41,242 nt of DNA from positions 1-41,242 of the forward strand of contig JACQFA010000072.1 of the NCBI GenBank assembly GCA_016200255.1, read 5' to 3'. Positions within the stretch are counted from its first letter, which is position 1; each line of letters begins with the position of its first letter. Shown piece by piece: positions 8,511-16,788 of this stretch. The position numbers were made by a program, and so were the translations under genes. Below the pieces are notes generated by a model. The model was not told the origin of the DNA. It made no database searches and worked only from the letters and a program-made list of their open reading frames with translations. Source of the stretch: Nitrospirota bacterium. Its GTDB lineage: Bacteria > Nitrospirota > Nitrospiria > JACQBZ01.

Positions 8511-8540
8511 AATATAGCAGAAAGATTCCTCTTCTGGCAA
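8511..8540 (-). promoter_or_regulatory. predicted sigma70-type promoter of ugd
   Basis: On the minus strand TTGCCA (8540-8535) is followed after 18 bases by TATATT (8516-8511). Transcription would begin about 35 bases before the ugd ATG. The -35 box lies in the left arm of the inverted repeat 8536-8552. Confidence 0.6.
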
Positions 8541-8552
8541 GGAATGCTTGCC
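8536..8552. repeat. inverted repeat GGCAAG-N5-CTTGCC spanning both divergent -35 boxes
   Basis: A perfect 6-bp inverted repeat with a 5-base centre (GAATG). Each arm supplies most of one -35 element: TTGCCA for ugd on the minus strand and TTGCCT for rsmI on the plus strand. The two RNA polymerase footprints would overlap, and the repeat has the size of a dimeric repressor operator. Confidence 0.65.
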
Positions 8553-8576
8553 TCAAGAGTTCAGAACGCCTATACT
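8548..8576 (+). promoter_or_regulatory. predicted sigma70-type promoter of rsmI
   Basis: TTGCCT (8548-8553) is followed after 17 bases by TATACT (8571-8576). The predicted start lies near 8583, giving a leader of about 29 bases before the ATG at 8612. The -35 box is in the right arm of the inverted repeat. Confidence 0.62.
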
Positions 8577-8611
8577 TTGCATTCTTTTAATTTAAATAAC
8601 GGGTGATCATC

Positions 8612-9316
8612 ATGCCGGATATAAAACCGGGCTGTCTTTATATCGTCAGTACGCCGATCGGTCATTTGGAAGATATCACGTTGCGTGCGTTGCGAATTCT
8701 CAAAGAGGTCTCTGTCGTGGCCGCCGAGGACACTCGCCATACCCAGAAACTGTTTAATCATTACCAGATTCATACACCGATGACCAGCTATCACGATCAT
8801 AACAAGGAAGAAAAAACCGAAGTCCTGCTCCAACGACTCAAAGAAGGTCATTCCATAGCCTTGGTCGCAGATGCCGGTACGCCGGGGATATCGGATCCGG
8901 GATACTATCTCATTAACCGCTGCATTCAGGCCGGAACCCCTCTTTCACCCATCCCCGGTCCTTCCGCTTTTCTTGCCGCACTGGCCGTGTCGGGTTTACC
9001 TACAGATGCTTTTTTATTCGAAGGTTTCCTTCCGAAGAAACAGGCGGGACGGCTCAAGCATCTTCTTGAGTTGAAGGAAGAATCCCGAACGATTATCCTG
9101 TATGAATCTCCCCATCGCCTGGTTCGCTGTCTCCATGACCTGCATGAAGCCTGGGGAGACCGCCGGGCCATTGTAGCCCGCGAACTCACCAAACTGTTTG
9201 AAGAGATCGTTCGAGGAAGGCTTTCTCAGATCATTCCAAAGATGGAAGGCCGGAGCATACGAGGTGAGATCACGCTGGTCATCGAAGGCAGCCGCTCGAT
9301 CCCCTCGATGTGGTAA
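8612..9316 (+). CDS. rsmI: 16S rRNA (cytidine1402-2'-O)-methyltransferase RsmI
   Basis: Uses S-adenosylmethionine to methylate the ribose of C1402 in the ribosomal P site. The tetrapyrrole-methylase fold is clear: LYIVSTPIGHLEDITLRAL near the N-terminus, VAAEDTRHTQKL, VADAGTPGISDPGY, and the IPGPSAFLAALAVSGLPTDAFLFEGFLP stretch. The ATG at 8612 is preferred over the in-frame GTG at 8603 because GGTGA (8602-8606) sits 5 bases before it and the protein then starts just ahead of the family core. At 234 residues it lacks the C-terminal extension of the E. coli enzyme (about 286). It ends immediately next to the stop of the convergent BamD-like gene, with no room for a terminator between. Confidence 0.95.
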   Translation: MPDIKPGCLYIVSTPIGHLEDITLRALRILKEVSVVAAEDTRHTQKLFNHYQIHTPMTSYHDHNKEEKTEVLLQRLKEGHSIALVADAGTPGISDPGYYLINRCIQAGTPLSPIPGPSAFLAALAVSGLPTDAFLFEGFLPKKQAGRLKHLLELKEESRTIILYESPHRLVRCLHDLHEAWGDRRAIVARELTKLFEEIVRGRLSQIIPKMEGRSIRGEITLVIEGSRSIPSMW

Positions 9317-9820
9317 TCACTTCAATTCACGGCGCTTCTTTTCAGACTGCATGTCCAGATCCAGTAACCGTTGCAGATCGCTTTTCAACTTTTCCCTTTC
9401 CGTCATTAACGACTCCGCCTGGGTTAAGAAACTCACCCAGTTCTGCGCCGGACCTTTCCAGGGACTGGCCGGATATTTTTGAATCAGTCTCTGAAAATCC
9501 TTCGTTGCCATTCCATAATCGGCCGCGACATTCTTATAATAGAGCTCTGTATAGGCTGTTTTGTACAGCGCGTCATCCGCTAGATTATCTTCCGGATACT
9601 GGGCCGTCACCGTCCGGTATTCTTTAATGGCTTCTGAATATTTCCCGTTTTCGAAAAAGCTCTCGGCTTTCTTAAAATGCTCGACCGCCGACGTCGAGTT
9701 CTCGATGGCCGCGAACTCGGCACAACCCGAGAAGAGTACAAGTAGGATATAAAACGGCGCACGAACCAGAAGGAGCCGCCGAAGCCGAATAAACCCCAAG
9801 GCCCACCGATCGCGTTTCAA
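9317..9820 (-). CDS. BamD/YfiO-like TPR lipoprotein
   Basis: A 167-residue lipoprotein with lipobox LFSGC (Cys at about 33). The following TPR-like helices resemble BamD/YbgF-type proteins: SAVEHFKKAESFFENGKYSEAIKEYRTV, the segment with YPEDNLADDALYKTAYTEL, and the unit around FQRLIQKYPASPWKGPAQNW. The C-terminus is a charged coiled coil (EREKLKSDLQRLLDLDMQSEKK). The start is TTG at 9820, supported by a GGAGG site 5 bases upstream and by overlap with the GGDEF stop. It is shorter than BamD (about 245), so an accessory role is more likely than that of the essential BamD. Its partner is unknown. Confidence 0.8.
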   Translation of the reverse strand: MKRDRWALGFIRLRRLLLVRAPFYILLVLFSGCAEFAAIENSTSAVEHFKKAESFFENGKYSEAIKEYRTVTAQYPEDNLADDALYKTAYTELYYKNVAADYGMATKDFQRLIQKYPASPWKGPAQNWVSFLTQAESLMTEREKLKSDLQRLLDLDMQSEKKRRELK

Positions 9821-11142
9821 ACCGCCCTCCGTTGATCCACAACGTAGACGCTCCGGGGAAAGGTCTTCGCGTACTGCTTAAGTTGGGCCGCAATTTCGGC
9901 CACCTGCATGGGACTGGTAATCACGCGCTTCTGGTTTGTAACGACTGCGATCGAAACGGTGATGAACGGAAATTGCTGCTCGACATCTTTGCGGTCGCGG
10001 GAAATAATATAGCCCCTCCGCCGATCCTCATCATCATAAAACTCGGGGATACCACGATCAAAATCATGGATGATCTTTTCGCACAGTTTGTCCATGTGCC
10101 GCGGATCGGTAATGACGACAAAATCGTCTCCGCCGATGTGGCCGACAAAATCATGCTCCAACCCCAGCGTCTTGCCGGCATCGGTTAGAATCGCCGCAAC
10201 GTGTTTTAAGACTTCGCTGCCACGAATATAGCCGTACCGATCCCCGAACGCCTTGAAGTTATCTAGGTCGATCAAACAGAAAGCAAAGGGCATTCCTTCT
10301 TGAAGACGGGTTAAGAGCGCTTTTTCAATGGCCAGATTTCCCGGGAGCCGCGTCAGAGGATTCGCATCCAGGTTGATCTCGCCCAGCTCCTTCAATCGCT
10401 TGGACATCCATCGGAAGGAATCAGCCAACTCAAGAACCTCGTCCGTCGCTTTGACATTCAAGGCCCGATCGAACAACCCCTGACCGATATAGTGCGCCGC
10501 TTCCTGAAGCTGTTTGATCGAAAAACTGATGTTGGCATTGATGAAAACCGCAAACCCGACGCCAAAAAGAAAACTAACCACAACCAGGACAACCGTGATG
10601 TTAAACGCCTGCTGGCTCACCTGATTGGCCCGCCGCGTTTTTGAATTCTGATCCTCGCGGGCCCGCCGCTCCAGTTCCCGGAGCAGCTTGATCATTTCAT
10701 TCAGGCGGGACTGCATGGGGCCTTCCGAAACGGCCTTCGCCATGGACTCCTCTTTACGATCAAGGTAGCCCTGTTGTTCCTTGAAAAACTGGTCATATTC
10801 CTGATGGAGACGTTGGATCTGTCCCTTGAGGTCGAGATCTTCCGGCAGGAGGAAATTTAACTGGGCCAATTTTAAGCGGAAATCTTCACTTCGGTTTAAA
10901 AAAAGCGTCTGGACCGCAGGGTCCCGCATAATGACGGATCGTTTCTCATACAGATCCTGCGCCAATAAATTTTCGGTCATCTGGCTGCTGGACTCGATGA
11001 TGGGAAGATCCCGTTGAACGATAGTGTCGCTCATTTGTCGAAGATTTCGCAAACTCAAGACGGCATACAGACCGGTCAGCAGTGTCAGGAGAACCATGAT
11101 TGAAAAACCAAGCAGCATCTTTTTAATCAGGGTCAGCTTCAT
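9817..11142 (-). CDS. membrane sensor GGDEF protein (probable diguanylate cyclase, GGDDF motif)
   Basis: A 441-residue inner-membrane sensor. Helix 1 (about residues 5-28) and helix 2 (FNITVVLVVVSFLFGVGFAVF, about 180-200) flank a helical periplasmic domain of four-helix-bundle type. A HAMP-like linker (residues ~205-260) and a GGDEF domain follow (NPLTRLPGN ... FCLIDLDNFKAFGDRYGYIRG ... HIGGDDF). The signature reads GGDDF, not GG(D/E)EF, and the RxxD inhibitory site is replaced (LEHD). Cyclic-di-GMP synthesis is plausible but not certain. The ATG at 11142 is preferred to an in-frame TTG at 11184 because GGTGAG lies 9 bases before it. It overlaps the BamD-like gene by 4 bases. Confidence 0.88.
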   Translation of the reverse strand: MKLTLIKKMLLGFSIMVLLTLLTGLYAVLSLRNLRQMSDTIVQRDLPIIESSSQMTENLLAQDLYEKRSVIMRDPAVQTLFLNRSEDFRLKLAQLNFLLPEDLDLKGQIQRLHQEYDQFFKEQQGYLDRKEESMAKAVSEGPMQSRLNEMIKLLRELERRAREDQNSKTRRANQVSQQAFNITVVLVVVSFLFGVGFAVFINANISFSIKQLQEAAHYIGQGLFDRALNVKATDEVLELADSFRWMSKRLKELGEINLDANPLTRLPGNLAIEKALLTRLQEGMPFAFCLIDLDNFKAFGDRYGYIRGSEVLKHVAAILTDAGKTLGLEHDFVGHIGGDDFVVITDPRHMDKLCEKIIHDFDRGIPEFYDDEDRRRGYIISRDRKDVEQQFPFITVSIAVVTNQKRVITSPMQVAEIAAQLKQYAKTFPRSVYVVDQRRAV

Positions 11143-11296
11143 TCGGAGATTCTCACCATTTAACTCCGTTTGCTCTGCAAACAATTTCAGAACGATGCGT
11201 CAATCTACCACTGCAAAGAACCGTCAGGAGGGAAGCCTTCAGTGTGTCGTTGGGGAAAAATCGGGATGAATTAAACCGTGGCGTGAAAACGGCCGA

Positions 11297-11545
11297 TCAG
11301 TTTTGCTTTTTGATCAACACCCGAAAACACTTATCAATTTTCTCTTGTTTGAGAATGGTATGCCCGTCTTCCGAGACACTGCGCGGCACGTTACGGATCG
11401 GTTCTCCATCATCCACAATCACCGACAGAACCTGTCCGGCTTCCATCGTTTCCAGTTTCAGTTTCGTTTTCACATAGTTATATGGGCACATCACACCCCG
11501 AAGATCCAGTTCGGCATCCGTCATCGTTTCTATGGTATCGGACAT
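11297..11545 (-). CDS. TusA/SirA-family sulfur-carrier-like protein
   Basis: An 82-residue protein of the TusA/YeeD/YedF family, small two-layer proteins that pass sulfur as a cysteine persulfide. The core is ELDLRGVMCPYNYVKTKLKLETMEAGQ; Cys20 is the expected active cysteine, but the usual CPxP is CPYN here. The second half (VLSVIVDDGEPIRNVPRSV ... DKCFRVLIKK) matches the family fold. It stands alone with its own promoter (11567-11594) and a G-rich ribosome site, so it is not obviously linked to tusBCDE. Whether it serves tRNA thiolation, molybdenum cofactor or sulfur oxidation cannot be told. Confidence 0.88.
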   Translation of the reverse strand: MSDTIETMTDAELDLRGVMCPYNYVKTKLKLETMEAGQVLSVIVDDGEPIRNVPRSVSEDGHTILKQEKIDKCFRVLIKKQN

Positions 11546-11566
11546 CTTGACCCCCCTGCATGGTTC

Positions 11567-11594
11567 ATTATAATGTTTTCTCGACAGAAGTCAA
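11567..11594 (-). promoter_or_regulatory. predicted sigma70-type promoter of the TusA-family gene
   Basis: Minus strand TTGACT (11594-11589), 16 bases, then TATAAT (11572-11567). This is among the closest consensus matches in the window. Transcription should start near 11560, about 15 bases before the ATG at 11545. Confidence 0.72.
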
Positions 11595-11645
11595 GACATC
11601 GCGGGCGCTCGGAATCAACCCGAAACGGGCTCGACAACGACGGGG

Positions 11646-12428
11646 TCAGGAATGGACTGAACGATCGTGCAATGCGGTTTTGATCTCTTCAACAATCCTG
11701 TCAGCCGCCTGGACGGGGTCTCTGGCGCTGCGGATGGGACGGCCCACGACGATGTAGTCTGCACCATCAACGATCGCCTGGCGCGGTGTTGTAATCCGTT
11801 TTTGATCATCGTTAGGGACCGATGCCCAGGCCGGACGAATCCCCGGTACGACGGCGATCAGCCCTTGTCCGACTCGCTCTTTGATGGACCGCACTTCGAC
11901 TCCCGAGCACACCACCCCCGCACAGCCCGAATCCATCGCCAGCCGGGTTCGCAGAATGACCAAATCGAGAAGATCAAGGTTCTTATCGATCCCGATATCC
12001 CGCAATTCCAGTTGTCTCAAACTGGTCAGGACCGTAACGGCCAGCACCTTTGTACCCTTTTGAACCGTGTCGACGACCGCCTTGAGCAGTCCTTTTCCTT
12101 CAGACGCATGCACCGTGACAAACCGAATGTTATAGGCCGCCGATGCCTTCACGGCCGCTCGAACTGTTTCCGGAATGTCGTGAAATTTCATGTCGAGGAA
12201 CGTCCCGCAGGCACTGTTTCGCGCAATCGCCTTGAAGATGCTCGGACCCGCGGCCACGAACAACTCCAGGCCCACCTTGAACAGCCCCACATGATCACCA
12301 AGCATGGAGACGGCTTTTTCAGCTTCCTGGAGCGTCGGATAATCGAGGGCAAAAATTAAACGATCTTTTGCGGACAGAGAGGAATCTTGCGGGAAATTTT
12401 CTGCCGGAGGAGAGGGTTGAACTCTCAT
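11646..12428 (-). CDS. pyrF: orotidine 5'-phosphate decarboxylase, 5' end overlapping tRNA-Leu
   Basis: Converts orotidine monophosphate to UMP, the last step of pyrimidine synthesis. The barrel starts at RLIFALDYPTLQEAEK and contains the catalytic segment FLDMKFHDIPETV, then VTVHASEG and VVPGIRPAW, with GADYIVVGRPIRSARDP near the end. Between the tRNA and the domain there is no in-frame ATG, GTG or TTG, only CTG at 12377. The nearest normal start is ATG 12428, inside the variable arm of the tRNA gene and preceded by GAGG 8 bases away. The frame opens further upstream to 12539 through the rest of the tRNA, which I do not regard as protein. The function is firm; the start is uncertain (12428 or CTG 12377). 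Confidence 0.9.
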   Translation of the reverse strand: MRVQPSPPAENFPQDSSLSAKDRLIFALDYPTLQEAEKAVSMLGDHVGLFKVGLELFVAAGPSIFKAIARNSACGTFLDMKFHDIPETVRAAVKASAAYNIRFVTVHASEGKGLLKAVVDTVQKGTKVLAVTVLTSLRQLELRDIGIDKNLDLLDLVILRTRLAMDSGCAGVVCSGVEVRSIKERVGQGLIAVVPGIRPAWASVPNDDQKRITTPRQAIVDGADYIVVGRPIRSARDPVQAADRIVEEIKTALHDRSVHS

Positions 12429-12484
12429 GAGGTTGCCCTCGACGGATTTTGAGTCCGTTGCGTCTGCCATTCCGCCACTCCGGC
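12402..12484 (-). tRNA. tRNA-Leu (anticodon CAA)
   Basis: The minus strand folds as a class II tRNA of 83 bases. The acceptor stem is GCCGGAG/CTCCGGC with discriminator A. The anticodon stem is ACGGA/TCCGT with loop CTCAAAA, so anticodon CAA reads UUG. A long variable arm (GAGG-GCAA-CCTC) and a T arm GAGAG-TTCAACC-CTCTC follow. No CCA is encoded. It starts 8 bases after the stop of the HEAT gene and runs into pyrF with no terminator, so it is probably processed from, or shares, a longer transcript. Confidence 0.97.
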
Positions 12485-12492
12485 AAAACCGG

Positions 12493-12966
12493 TCAAGGTT
12501 TTTGAACTCGCTGAAGCTTTTCCAGCGCGTATTTTGCAATCTGCTGGATTGACGGATCGGGATGTTTTTGCTGAATCTCCTTCAAGGGTTCGATCGCTTT
12601 AGAGTCGCCAATTTCTTCAAGCACCCGGATCGCGTTCCACAAGAAAATGGAATCGCTGTCGTGCTTAACAGCTTCAATCAGGGGATCCACGACCGGTTTT
12701 CCAATATCGATCAAGGCACCGGACACGTCCAGTCTCACCATTGGTTCCTCATCTTTGAGGGTCGCAATCAACGGCGATACGGCACGCGCATCTTTGGCCT
12801 TCCCCAATTCATGCGCCGCGTCCCGGCGATCCATGGTGGTCTTGGACTGAAGTTTTTTGATCAGGTCATCCACCCGGTCCGCCAGAGCAACCCCTTCAAA
12901 ACTTAAGATAACGATTCCCATGATCAACAAGCGAATGATCGCAGGTATATTAAATTTGATCCACAT
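12493..12966 (-). CDS. exported HEAT-repeat protein
   Basis: A 157-residue protein with an N-terminal signal peptide or membrane anchor (IIRLLIMGIVILSFEGVALA, about residues 10-29). Three to four HEAT/PBS-lyase-type repeats follow (MDRRDAAHELGKAKDARAVSPLIATLKD; EPMVRLDVSGALIDIGKPVVDPLIEAV; SIFLWNAIRVLEEIGDSKAIEPL). HEAT repeats form binding surfaces and no enzymatic residues are evident. Its ATG overlaps the M28 peptidase stop by one base (TAATG), with AAGGAGG upstream, so it is translationally coupled to that gene. The target is unknown. Confidence 0.82.
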   Translation of the reverse strand: MWIKFNIPAIIRLLIMGIVILSFEGVALADRVDDLIKKLQSKTTMDRRDAAHELGKAKDARAVSPLIATLKDEEPMVRLDVSGALIDIGKPVVDPLIEAVKHDSDSIFLWNAIRVLEEIGDSKAIEPLKEIQQKHPDPSIQQIAKYALEKLQRVQKP

Positions 12967-13913
12967 TACCGCTCCTCCTTCATGTTGATATCCGCCAGAT
13001 AGGCCACCATCGCCTTGGTCACGTTTACCATGTAGGAAAGGTCCAGTGTTTCCAGGGTATCACCGGGTTGGTGATATGCGGGGTTTCGGAAGTTCGCTGT
13101 ATCCGTCATCATTAACGCCGGATAGCCGGCATCCCAGAACGGCGAATGGTCGCTCCGACGTGTATCCGGAAAGCCATGCCCGGCATCCGGAACGAGAAGG
13201 CCGATCAGAGGGAGATCCGGGACATAACGTCCGGACGTTTTTTCAAACCGCTCCTTCAACTCAGCCGCCTCCGGATTGCCCACCACGCCCAGAAAATTTC
13301 CCGTATCCGGAATGGCAACCGGAAGGCCCTTCACGTTTTGCTGAGAACCGGGCTGCGCGCTGGCGTAACCCACACATTCGAGCGCGATCATTCCGCGAAT
13401 GCGGGCGCCAGCGCGTCGCCGATTGATCGCGTAGAGCGTGCTGCCCAGACAGTGTTGCTCTTCCTGTGCGAATCCGATGAAGACCAGCGGTTTCAGAATC
13501 TTTAGATGGGCCAGCCATCTCGCCGCTTCGAGCATCACGGCAACCCCGCTGGCATTGTCATCCGCTCCCGGACTGTAACTGACGGTATCATAATGGGCAC
13601 CCAGAATCAAGGGGGGCTCGCGCTTCGAATTCCCGGAAAGATGGCCTCGGTTTGTTACAATGATGTTCCGGTTCCGATGACCGAAGGCCTCGAACCAATG
13701 ATTGCGAACCTTAAGCCCGGCTTCACGGAACTGCTCTGTAATGTAGTCGCCCGCCGCCTCCAAGGCCTCGGGTGCCGTCCCGTGATGACGGACTCCCACC
13801 ATCCGTTTAAGATGCTCCATTAGTCCGGCTCCGGTGATTTGGGCGAGCAAGTCTCGGATCAACCGCTCCGGGTCATTGCGTTGGCGGAGACGTTTTGGCC
13901 GAACGGTAGGCAT
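12966..13913 (-). CDS. M28-family zinc aminopeptidase
   Basis: A metallopeptidase with the M28 ligand set: His-Asp in LGAHYDTV (about residues 107-109), the bridging Asp in GADDNASG (about 118), the Glu pair in FAQEEQH (about 151-152), the later acid and the DHSPFWDAGYPA segment, and the last His in AYHQPGD. No signal peptide is visible, so it is probably cytoplasmic. The ATG at 13913 has GGAG 8 bases upstream and is preferred to the TTG at 13931. It overlaps the membrane-protein gene by 41 bases. The substrate is not known. Family members remove N-terminal residues from peptides. Confidence 0.88.
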   Translation of the reverse strand: MPTVRPKRLRQRNDPERLIRDLLAQITGAGLMEHLKRMVGVRHHGTAPEALEAAGDYITEQFREAGLKVRNHWFEAFGHRNRNIIVTNRGHLSGNSKREPPLILGAHYDTVSYSPGADDNASGVAVMLEAARWLAHLKILKPLVFIGFAQEEQHCLGSTLYAINRRRAGARIRGMIALECVGYASAQPGSQQNVKGLPVAIPDTGNFLGVVGNPEAAELKERFEKTSGRYVPDLPLIGLLVPDAGHGFPDTRRSDHSPFWDAGYPALMMTDTANFRNPAYHQPGDTLETLDLSYMVNVTKAMVAYLADINMKEER

Positions 13914-14148
13914 CCAACATACTCCAAACAAAAAGACCCAGCAGGATCAACGACGGGCCGAGGACTTTTTCAACCCCCGAAGGGTCTCCTGCCATCAGAG
14001 CCTCGACCGAAAGCCGTTCACTCATCCTCTCGAACACCATTCCTGAGCCGATAAAAAAACCGATGCCTTTAAACCAGTGGCGGTTATAAAACTGTCCGAG
14101 TCCTGGAAAAACCGCCGAGAGTATGGCGGCCACCCGGGGATTTCTCAT
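13873..14148 (-). CDS. small TM2-like membrane protein
   Basis: A 91-residue protein with two predicted membrane helices: AAILSAVFPGLGQFYN with the following KGIGFFIGSGMVF, and VLGPSLILLGLFVWSMLDAYR. The N-terminal pattern PGLGQFYNRHWFKG resembles the TM2 domain, whose proteins often end in a D-A-Y/W-like segment as here. Its start overlaps the PilZ stop as ATGA, and the gene lies in a run of overlapping genes. The function is unknown. Confidence 0.72.
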   Translation of the reverse strand: MRNPRVAAILSAVFPGLGQFYNRHWFKGIGFFIGSGMVFERMSERLSVEALMAGDPSGVEKVLGPSLILLGLFVWSMLDAYRSAKTSPPTQ

Positions 14149-14528
14149 GGATTGCTCTCCGACTGGCCCATCAGGACACGCATCACAAACTGCACGACTT
14201 TTTCGCGGTCGGCGTCCTTGATTTTCTTAAATTGAATTCCCATCCCGGGAGAGAACCCTTTGGGATCAAACTCCGGACGGACCCAGACAACCTCGCCGTC
14301 CACTTGGACCGAACTCGCCTGTCCCGGCAGACCGAACTCCAAGTTGACGGCTGTCCCGACCGGAAGGGGAGAGACGGAATCAATGAACAGCCCGCCGCCG
14401 CCCATCACCGCCGTAAATGCATCCTTGATCCCTTTCTCTGACACGCGATACTGGATCCGAATCGAGATCGGCGCGCGGGGGTAGTTGCGTTTCTTCGGAG
14501 GCGGACCCTTGGTGTATGTCACGGCCAT
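14145..14528 (-). CDS. PilZ-domain protein
   Basis: A 127-residue single-domain PilZ protein, the type that binds cyclic-di-GMP. The first ligand motif RxxxR is present (RNYPR, Arg14 and Arg18). The second, (D/N)xSxxG, is changed: the sequence reads AVMGGGGLFID, without the usual N-x-S. The rest (LPVGTAVNLEFGLPG, VQVDGEVVWVRPE, GMGIQFKKIKDADRE) is typical of PilZ proteins in Deltaproteobacteria and relatives. Reduced or altered nucleotide binding is therefore possible. AGGTG lies 5 bases before the ATG. Two GGDEF proteins in the window could supply the ligand, though nothing links them physically. Confidence 0.85.
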   Translation of the reverse strand: MAVTYTKGPPPKKRNYPRAPISIRIQYRVSEKGIKDAFTAVMGGGGLFIDSVSPLPVGTAVNLEFGLPGQASSVQVDGEVVWVRPEFDPKGFSPGMGIQFKKIKDADREKVVQFVMRVLMGQSESNP

Positions 14529-14567
14529 TTCAGCACCTGCCTTTTTGATTATGGATGGCTTTTTATC

Positions 14568-15020
14568 TCATCGTTTGAATTGCGCCCGTCGGGCGATCAG
14601 GTAGATCAGAAACGGCATCAGAAGAACAAGAAAGATCGTTCGAATCCGCCCGAACCCCTCTTGGATATACCCGAAAACGGTGCTCGTCAGGACGTCCGCG
14701 ATATAAAACACCGCCAGATAGAAAGCCCATCGCCGGAGGGTCAAAAACCCGTACCCGATTGCGAGGTGGAGCAGCGGCTGGGCCGCTAGAATACCGATCG
14801 CCACCATCCCGGTCGTCGTGATGCCGAAAAACTTCGGGTGGTACTGCCAGTTGGTCGATACAATATTGGCCAGCTCTCCGAAAGCGCTTAGAACGAACGC
14901 GACGCCGAAAAAAGTCAGATCAAACGTTTGCCGGGAACGTTTGAATCCATAGAAATGCAGCGGAGCCGCGACGAGTCCGACGACAGCCAAATAGGCCGCT
15001 GTGATCAACGCGTATTTCAT
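14568..15020 (-). CDS. integral membrane protein of unknown function
   Basis: I do not recognise this 150-residue protein. It is almost wholly hydrophobic, with about four membrane helices (ALITAAYLAVVGLVAAPLHF, TFFGVAFVLSAFGELANIV, GMVAIGILAAQPLLHLAIG, and IRTIFLVLLMPFLIYLIA with a further one at WAFYLAVFYIADVL). The ends are basic (RRAQFKR). It lies between argB and PilZ with gaps of 23 and 39 bases, so it is probably in the same transcript. No catalytic motif is visible. Confidence 0.7.
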   Translation of the reverse strand: MKYALITAAYLAVVGLVAAPLHFYGFKRSRQTFDLTFFGVAFVLSAFGELANIVSTNWQYHPKFFGITTTGMVAIGILAAQPLLHLAIGYGFLTLRRWAFYLAVFYIADVLTSTVFGYIQEGFGRIRTIFLVLLMPFLIYLIARRAQFKR

Positions 15021-15043
15021 CCCCGTAAGATCCTTGGCCCCGG

Positions 15044-16784
<1,741 letters not shown>

Positions 16785-16788
<4 letters not shown>

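Noticed and set aside
8535..8551. Sigma54-like TGGCA...TTGC element between ugd and rsmI
   Set aside because: The GG and GC doublets are 12 bases apart instead of the required 10; the palindrome plus two sigma70 promoters explains the bases better.
11600..11630. Hairpin AGCCCG-ttt-CGGGTT after pyrF as a terminator
   Set aside because: The stem is short with a G-T pair and no run of T follows, so I do not call it a terminator.
12429..12539. N-terminal extension of pyrF upstream through the tRNA
   Set aside because: Its product (SGGMADATDSKSVEG...) is the well-known spurious translation of a tRNA-Leu.
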